64,000 bases of DNA from Streptomyces inusitatus (GTDB lineage Bacteria > Actinomycetota > Actinomycetes > Streptomycetales > Streptomycetaceae): the NCBI RefSeq assembly GCF_014651115.1, contig NZ_BMWG01000028.1:34380-98379 (forward strand). The letters are read 5' to 3'. Shown here one piece after another: positions 8,714 through 16,488 of the stretch. The first letter of the stretch is position 1. Each line of letters opens with the position of its first letter. The position numbers and the translations under genes are program-made. Under the pieces are notes generated by a model, which saw nothing but the letters and a program-made list of their open reading frames with translations, had not been told where the DNA came from and made no database searches.

Positions 8714-9298
8714 TGCTGGCCCCTTTTATGTCCGTGCACAGAGCCCAACCATAGCGATCGCCGGGCGGGGCTCCCGCGACGGCACGGGGCTGGGGTGTCG
8801 GCCGGGGCGTGGCCGAGGGGGCCGGGGGTCCGTCGTGAGAGAGATCGTGCGAGAGATGACGAGAGAGGTGACAAAGGGTACGGACAGGGGTCCGGCGTCC
8901 TTCGGGCCGGCCTGGGACCCGCCGGCTGCGGGCCGACCGAGAGCCGTTGTCTACTGAACGCCGGACCCCGTCCGGGTCTCACCTGCCGTCCGGCTGAAAC
9001 CTTCCCTCGCTCCCGAGGCGCGGGCGCTGGACCTGGCTCCCAGTGGCGGTGCCCCGGTGCGGCGCACTGCCCCATGGCCCAGCGGCGTTCGACGACTGCG
9101 TGGAGGTCTGCCGGTCGGACGTCCTGTGGTGGACTCGGCCGAACCTACCCGCCCCTGGGCGCTTCATGTCAACAGTCGAGCGATCTGCGCGGTTTGCCCA
9201 ATTCGGCCGGTTCCACGGGGAAGACTCGCAGGTCGCGGCCGACCGCCCGGAACGGTGGGCCGGGGAGCGAAATATCCGTACGTCACTCGTTCGGCGGC
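8714..9298. other. Gene-free interval, 585 bp, between mannosyltransferase and amidohydrolase
   Basis: No ORF here has both a plausible Shine-Dalgarno and a family resemblance. It contains a minus-strand promoter candidate (9142-9172) and a purine-rich stretch with repeated GAGAGA units at about 8836-8870. The interval is long for this genome and could hold an RNA leader of the mannosyltransferase gene. Confidence 0.4.
9142..9172 (-). promoter_or_regulatory. Promoter candidate TTGACA-N19-TAGGTT
   Basis: Read on the minus strand, TTGACA (9172-9167) and TAGGTT (9147-9142) are separated by 19 nt. Both hexamers fit the principal Streptomyces sigma factor, though the spacer is one to two nt longer than optimal. 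It points toward the mannosyltransferase gene starting at 8713. Confidence 0.5.
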
Positions 9299-10936
9299 TC
9301 ACGACCGGTTCGTCCAGACGGTCTGTCCGCGCACCACCGTCCGCAGACAGACCGGCAGCTCCCGGCCGGGGGTGAGGTCGGGCAGTCCGGGGGTGCCGGA
9401 GCGCGGGTCGGTGGACCAGCGGGCGACCCGGTCGTCGGGGGTTTGGACGATGAGTTCGCCGGTCCGCCACAGGGCGTAGTCGGCGGGGGCTCCGGGCACC
9501 AGCACGCCCGCGTCGTCCCGGCCGGCGGCCCGCCAGCCGCCCCGGGTGTGGGCGGTGAAGGCGGCGCGGACCGAGATCCGGTGCTCGGGGGTCCGGTGGA
9601 AGGCGGCGGCGCGGACGGTGCCCCACGGGTCGAGCGGGGTGACGGGGCTGTCGGAGCCGAGGGCCAGCGGGACTCCGGCGCGCAGCAGCGCCGCGTACGG
9701 GTTGAGGGTGCGGGCCCGCTCCACGCCCAGGCGCTGGGCGTACATGCCTTCGTCCCCGCCCCAGGCCGCGTCGAAGGCGGGCTGTACGGAGGCGGTGAGG
9801 CCGAATTCCGCGAAGGCGGCGACGGTTTCGGGGGTGAGCATCTCGGCGTGCTCGATCCGGTGGCGGGCGGCGCGCACCCGGGCGAGGCCGAGGGTGTCGG
9901 CGGCCCGGCGCACGCCCGCCACGACGGCGGTGAGGGCGGCGTCGCCGATGGCGTGGAAGCCGGCCTGGAGACCGGCCTCGGTGCAGGCGGTGACATGGGC
10001 GGCGATGTCGCCCTCGTCGAGATGGGCGGTGCCGGTGTGGTCCGCGTCGGCGTAGGGGGCGTGGAGGCAGGCCGTGTGGGAGCCGAGGGAGCCGTCGGCG
10101 AAGAGGTCGCCCGCCGCGCCCCGCGCGCCCAGCTCCCGTACCCGCTGGGCGTCCTTCGCGTCCGCGATTCGCTCGGCCCAGTAGCCGACGACCCGGGGGC
10201 CGGGGCGGGAGGCGGCGAGGGAGAGCAGGCCGGTGAAGTCGTCCTCGTCGGAGATGTCGGGTCCGGCGCACTCGTGGATCGTGCCGATGCCCAGCGAGGC
10301 CGCGTGCTCCAGGGCGGCGAGCTGGGCCCGCTCGCGCTGGGCGGGGGTGATCGCCGCGTGGGCGGCGGCGCGTACGGCGTGGTGGGCGGCGTCGGTGAGC
10401 GGACCGTCGGGGTGGTAGCCGGTCAACCCGGTGACCTGGGGCGCCAGGTCGAGGAGGGCGGTGGTGACGACGGCCGAGTGGACGTCGATACGGGTGAGGT
10501 AGAGCGGGCGTCCGCCGCTCGCCTCGTCCAGCTCGGCGCGGGAGGGGTGCCGTCGCTCGGGCCAGCGTGCGGCGTCCCAGCCGTGGCCGATGAGCACCTG
10601 CCCGGCGGGGCGTCCGGCGCTGTGCTCCCGCACCCGCCGCAGCGCGTCGGCGAGGGTGCGGGAGCCGGAGAGGTCGAGGCCGGTCAGCGCGAGGCCGGTG
10701 GCCGTGGTGTGCACATGTGCGTCGGTGAACGCCGGGGTGACCAGAGCCCCTTCGAGATCGACGACCTCGTCGACCCCTGCGGCGAAGGCGTCGGCCGCGC
10801 CCTCGGAGCCCACCCAGGCGACATGCCCCCGCTCGACGACCATGGCGGTCGCGAAGGGGTCGGCGGGGCTGTGGACTTCTCCGCCGCGCAGCAGTGTGGT
10901 GCGGTGCTCGCCGCTCGGGTGGCTGTTCTCGGTCAT
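9299..10936 (-). CDS. YtcJ-like metal-dependent amidohydrolase
   Basis: This 545-residue amidohydrolase of the YtcJ/amidohydrolase 3 group has the first metal-binding motif TPAFTDAHVHT after a beta-sandwich N-terminus, the later histidine motifs AGLQAGFHAIGD and HRIEHAEMLTPE, and the terminal metal Asp in LGSDSPVTPLDPW. Enzymes of this group hydrolyse C-N bonds of amides, formamides or cyclic substrates; the substrate cannot be deduced. There is no signal peptide. The ATG at 10936 is preceded by TAGGGT 6 nt upstream (possible leaderless start) and also by a weak GGTGGTG. It lies just downstream of, and on the same strand as, an Lrp-type regulator. Confidence 0.85.
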   Translation of the reverse strand: MTENSHPSGEHRTTLLRGGEVHSPADPFATAMVVERGHVAWVGSEGAADAFAAGVDEVVDLEGALVTPAFTDAHVHTTATGLALTGLDLSGSRTLADALRRVREHSAGRPAGQVLIGHGWDAARWPERRHPSRAELDEASGGRPLYLTRIDVHSAVVTTALLDLAPQVTGLTGYHPDGPLTDAAHHAVRAAAHAAITPAQRERAQLAALEHAASLGIGTIHECAGPDISDEDDFTGLLSLAASRPGPRVVGYWAERIADAKDAQRVRELGARGAAGDLFADGSLGSHTACLHAPYADADHTGTAHLDEGDIAAHVTACTEAGLQAGFHAIGDAALTAVVAGVRRAADTLGLARVRAARHRIEHAEMLTPETVAAFAEFGLTASVQPAFDAAWGGDEGMYAQRLGVERARTLNPYAALLRAGVPLALGSDSPVTPLDPWGTVRAAAFHRTPEHRISVRAAFTAHTRGGWRAAGRDDAGVLVPGAPADYALWRTGELIVQTPDDRVARWSTDPRSGTPGLPDLTPGRELPVCLRTVVRGQTVWTNRS

Positions 10937-10942
10937 GGCACC

Positions 10943-10948
10943 ACCCTA
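10943..10948 (-). promoter_or_regulatory. -10 element TAGGGT, possible leaderless start
   Basis: TAGGGT on the minus strand ends 6 nt before the amidohydrolase ATG, the spacing expected if transcription begins at the A of the start codon. No clear -35 is visible. Confidence 0.35.
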
Positions 10949-11012
10949 GGCCGTGTCCTTGGGCGGCCGGATTCAGGCGGTCCGGTTCCACGGACCAGTT
11001 CCGCGGACCGGT

Positions 11013-11453
11013 TCAGATGCGCGGCGGGCGGGCCTCGTAGGGGGTGGAGAGGACGACGGTGGTACGGGTGGAGACGCCGGCCAGCGAGCGGATGCGGGTG
11101 AGGAGGTTCTCCAGCTCCAGGGGGGTGGCGACCCTCACCTTGAGGATGTAGTTCTCGTCGCCCGCGACGCTGTGGCAGGCCTCGATCTCGGGGACGTCGG
11201 CGAGGCGTTCGGCGATGTCGTCGGGGGCACTGGGGTCGAAGGGCTTGGCCGAGATGAACGCGGTGAGCGGCAGCCCGACCGCCTCGGGGTCCACGACCGC
11301 GGCGTAACCGCGGATGACTCCGCGCTGTTCGAGCCGGCGCACCCGCTGATGCACCGCCGAGGTGGACAGGCCGGTGGCCTTGCCCAGGTCGGTGTAGCTC
11401 ATGCGGCCGTCCTTGACGAGCAATTCAACGATGTGACGATCCAGCTCCTCCAT
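11013..11453 (-). CDS. Lrp/AsnC family transcriptional regulator
   Basis: The 146-residue protein has an N-terminal winged helix (LDRHIVELLVKDGRMSYTDL, then STSAVHQRVRRLEQRGVI) and a C-terminal RAM (ligand-sensing) domain with the conserved SVAGDENYILKVRVA. Lrp proteins form octamers around an RAM core and respond to amino acids. The ATG at 11453 has TAGGTT 7 nt upstream and no Shine-Dalgarno, so its mRNA is probably leaderless. It is divergent from the gene at 11656. The amino acid sensed is unknown. Confidence 0.92.
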   Translation of the reverse strand: MEELDRHIVELLVKDGRMSYTDLGKATGLSTSAVHQRVRRLEQRGVIRGYAAVVDPEAVGLPLTAFISAKPFDPSAPDDIAERLADVPEIEACHSVAGDENYILKVRVATPLELENLLTRIRSLAGVSTRTTVVLSTPYEARPPRI

Positions 11454-11460
11454 GCGGATC

Positions 11461-11466
11461 AACCTA
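11461..11466 (-). promoter_or_regulatory. -10 element TAGGTT for a leaderless lrp transcript
   Basis: TAGGTT on the minus strand is followed by 7 nt and the ATG at 11453, consistent with a leaderless actinobacterial mRNA. No strong -35 is seen. Confidence 0.5.
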
Positions 11467-11655
11467 ATTGCCCGAGCCGTCTCCGGCACAGTCCCGCGGG
11501 CCGTGCCGGGGCATCTACGAGGCTCATGTGACGAACGCCACAGAGATGGGAGGGGCTGGGCCGTGACCTGACGGTTACCAGCTAATCGCATGGGGAAGTG
11601 CTTGCTGTGGTCGAGGCCACATGTCCCTGGTTGGCCCACCCGAGGGGGAGAACCC

Positions 11656-12063
11656 ATGCAGAGTGTCAAGAACATCGGCCGTCCCGAACCGGAGCCTCTC
11701 GATCCGGCCGAGTCGGTGGAGCAGGACGAGTTCGACGCGTACGACACCTTCGAGATGTACCGGGTCGTCTGCCCGGACTGCTCCCAGCCAATCGCGCTTC
11801 TCGCGGACGAGGAGACACTGCCGGAGCACGCGCTGTGCCCCACTCCGTGGAATCCGTTCGGGCTGACCGTCTGCTCCGGGACCGGCCGCTCCGCCGGAGC
11901 CGCCCGGCCCGCCGACGAGACGCTGGAGGTCCAGGAGCAGGAGATGGGGCTGCTGCTGACGCTGCCTCAGAGCCTGGACTGGCGGATGCAGCCCTTCTCG
12001 CACGTCGGCGGCCCCGGCTCCCGCCCGGTGCCGACCCGGTCCGCGCACCGGCGCGCCGCCTGA
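11656..12063 (+). CDS. Conserved hypothetical protein with one CxxC motif
   Basis: The protein has 135 residues, mostly hydrophilic, starting with an acidic region (PAESVEQDEFDAYDTFEMY) then RVVCPDCSQPIALLADEE with a single CxxC, and further lone cysteines in HALCPTP and TVCSGTG that could complete a zinc site. I do not recognise a named family. The ATG at 11656 has a strong GAGGGGGAG 5 nt upstream, and codon use matches its neighbours. It is divergent from lrp and convergent with the acyl-CoA dehydrogenase gene, so it is probably transcribed alone. Confidence 0.75.
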   Translation: MQSVKNIGRPEPEPLDPAESVEQDEFDAYDTFEMYRVVCPDCSQPIALLADEETLPEHALCPTPWNPFGLTVCSGTGRSAGAARPADETLEVQEQEMGLLLTLPQSLDWRMQPFSHVGGPGSRPVPTRSAHRRAA

Positions 12064-12094
12064 CCCTTCCGTACCCCGTAACACCCCTACGGCA

Positions 12095-12123
12095 GTGCCG
12101 CGCTCTCCGGGAGAACGCGGCAC
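12095..12123. terminator. Bidirectional hairpin between convergent genes
   Basis: GTGCCGCG (12095-12102) pairs with CGCGGCAC (12116-12123). The 13-nt loop contains a second small TCTCC/GGAGA helix. There is no T tract. It separates the gene ending at 12063 from the acyl-CoA dehydrogenase gene ending at 12138. Confidence 0.6.
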
Positions 12124-12137
12124 CGTGGCGGGGAGGT

Positions 12138-13310
12138 TCAGCGCGACTCGGGTCCCGCCAGATGACGGGCGATGACCATGCGCTGGATCTGATTGGTGCC
12201 CTCGACGATCTGGAGCGCCTTCGCCTCGCGCATATAGCGCTCCACCGGGAAGTCGGCGGTGTATCCGTAGCCGCCGAGCACCTGGACGGCGTCGATGGTC
12301 ACGCTCATCGCCGCGTCCGTGCAGAACAGCTTCGCCATGGCAGCCTGCCGGGAGAAGGGGCGTCCCGCGTCCCGCAGCCGGGCGGCGGAGAGATAGAGCG
12401 CGCGGCCCGCCTCGATCCGGGTGGCCATGTCGGCGAGCATGAACCGCAGCCCCTGGAAGTCGGCGACGGGACGGCCGAACTGAAGGCGTCCGGTGGCGTA
12501 TCCGAGCGCCTCGTCCAGGGCGGCCTGTGCGACGCCCACGGCACAGGCCGCGATGCCGAGCCGGCCGGAGTCGAGGGCGGAGAGCGCGATGGCGAAGCCC
12601 TGCCCCTCCTCGCCGAGCCGGCGGGCGTCCGGGACACGGACCCCGTCGAAGTGGAGCTGCGCGGTGGGCGAGCCCTTCATGCCCATCTTCTTCTCGGGCA
12701 GGGCGGCCTCAAGGCCCGGCGCGTCGCCGGGGACCAGGAAGGCGGTGATGCCCCGGGCGCCCTCCTCACCGGTGCGCGCGAGCACGGTGCAGAAGTCCGC
12801 GACACCGCCGTGGGTGATCCAGGCCTTGGTCCCGGTGATGATCCAGTCCTCGCCGTCGCGCACCGCTCTGGTGCGCAGCGAGGCGGCGTCGGAGCCGGAG
12901 GACGGCTCGGAGAGGCAGTACGCGCCGAGGAGTCCGCCGCCGAGCATGTCCGGCAGCCACTTCGCCCGCTGCTCCTCGGAGCCGTATCCGGCGAGTGCGT
13001 GGCAGGCCAGCGAGTGGACGCTGACGCCGAGGCCCACGGTGAGACGGGCGGCGGCGAGTTCTTCGAGGACCTGGAGGTAGACCTCGTACGGCTGATCCCC
13101 GCCGCCGTGCTCACCGGCGTAGGGGAGGCCGAGCAGTCCTGAGGAGGACAGCAGGGAGAAGAGTTTCCGGGGGAAGTGCCCCGACTCCTCCTCCTCGGCC
13201 GCCCGGGGGGCGATCTCCCGCTGGGCGATGTCTCGGACCAGGGCGATCAGTTCCCCGGACTCCTCCGTGGGCAGTTGGCGGTCCACCGGCTGCGGGACGC
13301 TGTCGGGCAT
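12138..13310 (-). CDS. Acyl-CoA dehydrogenase
   Basis: This 390-residue flavoprotein has the three-part acyl-CoA dehydrogenase fold: an N-terminal helical domain, a middle beta domain with GAYCLSEPSSGSDAASL and WIITGTKAWITHGG (flavin and substrate contacts), and a C-terminal helical domain with LGGYGYTADFPVERYMREAK. The catalytic Glu370 is visible in IVEGTNQIQR, the position used by short- and medium-chain enzymes. It oxidises an acyl-CoA to the trans-2-enoyl-CoA, passing electrons to ETF. The ATG at 13310 has GGAGGAG 6 nt upstream. No other beta-oxidation gene is adjacent, so chain length and pathway remain open. Confidence 0.93.
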   Translation of the reverse strand: MPDSVPQPVDRQLPTEESGELIALVRDIAQREIAPRAAEEEESGHFPRKLFSLLSSSGLLGLPYAGEHGGGDQPYEVYLQVLEELAAARLTVGLGVSVHSLACHALAGYGSEEQRAKWLPDMLGGGLLGAYCLSEPSSGSDAASLRTRAVRDGEDWIITGTKAWITHGGVADFCTVLARTGEEGARGITAFLVPGDAPGLEAALPEKKMGMKGSPTAQLHFDGVRVPDARRLGEEGQGFAIALSALDSGRLGIAACAVGVAQAALDEALGYATGRLQFGRPVADFQGLRFMLADMATRIEAGRALYLSAARLRDAGRPFSRQAAMAKLFCTDAAMSVTIDAVQVLGGYGYTADFPVERYMREAKALQIVEGTNQIQRMVIARHLAGPESR

Positions 13311-13540
13311 TGCGCGTGCTCCTCCCTGTCGGGCGCTGTGGCGTGGCGCGCGAAGGGTGGGTGCGCGCATCGCCCGTCGTTCTGCCAGGCCGATGCTGCG
13401 CCTCCGGATCACGGAAGGCGCTGGTCGGCGGCTGTGGCGCGTTGAGTATGCCCGATCGGATGAGATACGTCACGGGTTGGCGGAGGCAGACGCTCCGTCA
13501 ACTCCCGGCGCGGTGGGAGGCGCTGCTTCGAGGACGCGCC

Positions 13541-13702
13541 TCAGATCAGGCCGAGCCGGGTGACGAGCATGGCGAGGACGACCACCAGGGTCCAGCCGAC
13601 GATGTGCTCGACGAGGTCGGAGCGGTCGTCGGGGCCGCCGGTGCGGGTGCGGACGGCGGGAGCGACGGCGGGGGCGGCGGCGGAGCCGGTGGCAGAGGTC
13701 AT
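13541..13702 (-). CDS. Small single-pass membrane protein (SCO1431-like)
   Basis: A 53-residue protein with a hydrophilic Ala/Pro/Thr-rich head and one C-terminal transmembrane helix, HIVGWTLVVVLAMLVTRLGLI. The core RTRTGGPDDRSDLVEHIVGW followed by a single membrane helix resembles the small actinobacterial family named after SCO1431, as I remember it. The ATG at 13702 gives a product of family length; a longer frame to 13993 would add a low-complexity, non-membrane extension and is less likely. The Shine-Dalgarno is poor. Function is unknown. Confidence 0.6.
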   Translation of the reverse strand: MTSATGSAAAPAVAPAVRTRTGGPDDRSDLVEHIVGWTLVVVLAMLVTRLGLI

Positions 13703-13797
13703 GGCGGTCTCGCTCGGTCGGACGGCGGGGGACGGCTCCCCGGGGGTCTCGGGAAGCTCCCCGGTCGGCCGGTGTCCCGACCACAGTGCCAGGCGGA

Positions 13798-13839
13798 CCG
13801 CCCCGGGGGTAGAGACGTACGTCACCGGCCCCGGGGCGG
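13798..13839 (-). terminator. Hairpin downstream of the C39-like peptidase gene
   Basis: CCGCCCCGGGG (13798-13808) pairs with CCCCGGGGCGG (13829-13839) in a perfect 11-bp stem with a 20-nt loop that contains the palindrome GTACGTAC-like core. It starts 10 nt after the peptidase stop on the minus strand. There is no T tract. Confidence 0.55.
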
Positions 13840-13848
13840 CGGTCGGCG

Positions 13849-15288
<1,440 letters not shown>

Positions 15289-15440
15289 GGGAAACCCCCA
15301 GGTCGGTAACGCTCGGCCGGTTGGACTCGACGGGGGCCACTATCGCCGCTTCCGACGGGTCACGGCCAGTGTTACGGCCCCCTCCCGGCACCCCGATATT
15401 GGCCTGGACCACTGGTGTGACCTGCGGCGTCCTCCCGCCG

Positions 15441-15446
15441 TAGGCT
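15441..15446 (+). promoter_or_regulatory. -10 element TAGGCT, possible leaderless start
   Basis: TAGGCT ends 6 nt before the ATG at 15453, and there is no Shine-Dalgarno upstream, which fits a leaderless transcript. TGACCT 17 nt further upstream could serve as a weak -35. Confidence 0.45.
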
Positions 15447-15452
15447 GGCCGA

Positions 15453-16145
15453 ATGGAGGATCTCGACCGACTCGCCCGAACGCTGCGCGCACGGCCGCCG
15501 TCCTGCGGCCCGGTACGGCTGGTCGCGGTCGACGGCCACGCGGGCTCCGGCAAGAGCACCTTCACCGCCCGGCTCCAAGAGGCGCTCGCGCGCCTTCCCG
15601 GCGGCGGGGCCCCCGTCCCCGTACTGCACCTGGACGATCTGGCCAGCCACGAGGAACTCTTCGACTGGACGGGCCGGCTGCTCGACCAGGTGATCGGGCC
15701 GCTGGCACGGGGGGCGGAGGCGCGCTACGCCCCGTACGACTGGAACGAGCGCCGCTTCACCCCGGCGCGCGCCCTGCCCGCCGCCCCCGTCGTCCTGATC
15801 GAGGGCGTGGGCGCCGGCCGCCGGGCGCTCCGGCCCCGGCTGGCGGCCCTGCTGTGGATGGAGCGGAACGCCGAGGACTCCTGGCGCCGCGGCCGGCGGC
15901 GCGACGGCGCGGGGCTGACCGCCTTCTGGGACGGCTGGACAGCGGCGGAGACACGCCATTTCTCGGCCGACCCGTCGCGCCCTTTCGCGGATGCGCTGGT
16001 GCGTGAGCGTCCCCAGGGGTACGAGTTGCTTCCAGGGCCCCGAACAAACGCACGTCAGAACCAGATCATCACACTGGGTGACCACTCTTCAGTGGGGTGT
16101 CGAGCCGTCGGAAAACCGCCCCAAGAGGGCCCGAACTCCGCTTGA
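15453..16145 (+). CDS. P-loop kinase-like protein (uridine kinase-like fold)
   Basis: This 230-residue protein has a Walker A motif DGHAGSGKST at residues 27-36, a substrate-loop-like HLDDLASHEELFDW, and VVLIEGVGAGRRAL, all arranged as in uridine/cytidine kinase-like P-loop enzymes. It lacks enough of the nucleoside-binding signature to call it uridine kinase. The last 35 residues are polar and unlike the rest. The frame runs on until its TGA at 16143-16145, which overlaps the -35 of a downstream promoter. The start has no Shine-Dalgarno and probably gives a leaderless mRNA. The substrate is unknown. Confidence 0.78.
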   Translation: MEDLDRLARTLRARPPSCGPVRLVAVDGHAGSGKSTFTARLQEALARLPGGGAPVPVLHLDDLASHEELFDWTGRLLDQVIGPLARGAEARYAPYDWNERRFTPARALPAAPVVLIEGVGAGRRALRPRLAALLWMERNAEDSWRRGRRRDGAGLTAFWDGWTAAETRHFSADPSRPFADALVRERPQGYELLPGPRTNARQNQIITLGDHSSVGCRAVGKPPQEGPNSA

Positions 16146-16171
16146 CCAAGGGGCCGTACAGGTCCTACGTT
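16142..16171 (+). promoter_or_regulatory. Consensus-like promoter TTGACC-N18-TACGTT
   Basis: TTGACC (16142-16147) and TACGTT (16166-16171) are separated by 18 nt, close to the ideal for the principal Streptomyces sigma factor. The predicted start is near 16178. The -35 overlaps the stop codon of the preceding gene. It drives either a short RNA ending at the hairpin 16206-16241 or the leader of the AAA ATPase gene. Confidence 0.75.
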
Positions 16172-16177
16172 CTCAAT

Positions 16178-16246
16178 GTGCGGCCTTGAAGGCCGACTCG
16201 GACGCGAAGCCCCCGGTTGTTCCCCCGTGACCGGGGGCTTCGTTCT
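16178..16246 (+). ncRNA. Candidate small RNA or leader RNA, about 70 nt
   Basis: Between the promoter at 16142-16171 and the terminator hairpin 16206-16241 lies a transcript of roughly 70 nt with a first small hairpin (GGCCTT-g-AAGGCC, about 16183-16195) and no ORF. It could be an independent small RNA or an attenuated leader of the AAA ATPase gene at 16489. It does not match any RNA family I can recognise. Only the promoter, the structure and the lack of an ORF support it. Confidence 0.4.
16206..16246 (+). terminator. Strong hairpin with T-rich trail
   Basis: A perfect 12-bp stem GAAGCCCCCGGT (16206-16217) with ACCGGGGGCTTC (16230-16241), a 12-nt loop, and GTTCT afterwards. It ends about 65 nt after the predicted start of the promoter at 16142-16171. 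Confidence 0.75.
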
Positions 16247-16488
16247 GCCCCTCATTTCCGTCCGGATCCGCCCACCGCGACACCTCTTCCTCACCCTCGG
16301 TCACCGCGACCCGGATCACTTGGCGGCACCCTTAATCTCCGCGTCCCCGCGCAGGTACGATGCCCTTCGTTGGGGTCAAATCCCGTCCAAGGAACGGCGG
16401 TTCGGTGCCTTGGCCGCCGTCACCCGCCGACGGCGGACCGGGGGACGTCCTCCCGGACACGGCGCAGGTGCACTTTGTGGGGGGCCTG

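Larger units (their letters stand above)
16146..16488 (+). other. Gene-free interval, 343 bp, upstream of the AAA ATPase gene
   Basis: It holds a near-consensus promoter (16142-16171), a strong hairpin (16206-16241) and a second possible -10, TACGAT at 16356-16361, about 125 nt before the AAA ATPase start. No other gene is supported. Confidence 0.5.

Noticed and set aside
8835..8957. A 40-residue plus-strand ORF in the 8714-9298 interval
   Set aside because: No Shine-Dalgarno, no similarity, and repetitive Arg/Glu composition from the GAGAGA run.
7490..11101. A 1203-residue plus-strand ORF opposite the mannosyltransferase and amidohydrolase
   Set aside because: It is antisense to two well-supported genes and has low-complexity Gly/Arg composition typical of shadow frames in high-GC DNA.
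16178..16246. The 6C RNA family
   Set aside because: Only one loop is C-rich and it has five C rather than two loops with six, so the family pattern is not met.
16370..16390. A tRNA T-loop-like sequence GGGGTCAAATCCC
   Set aside because: No matching anticodon or D arm lies upstream, and the flanking bases do not form an acceptor stem.
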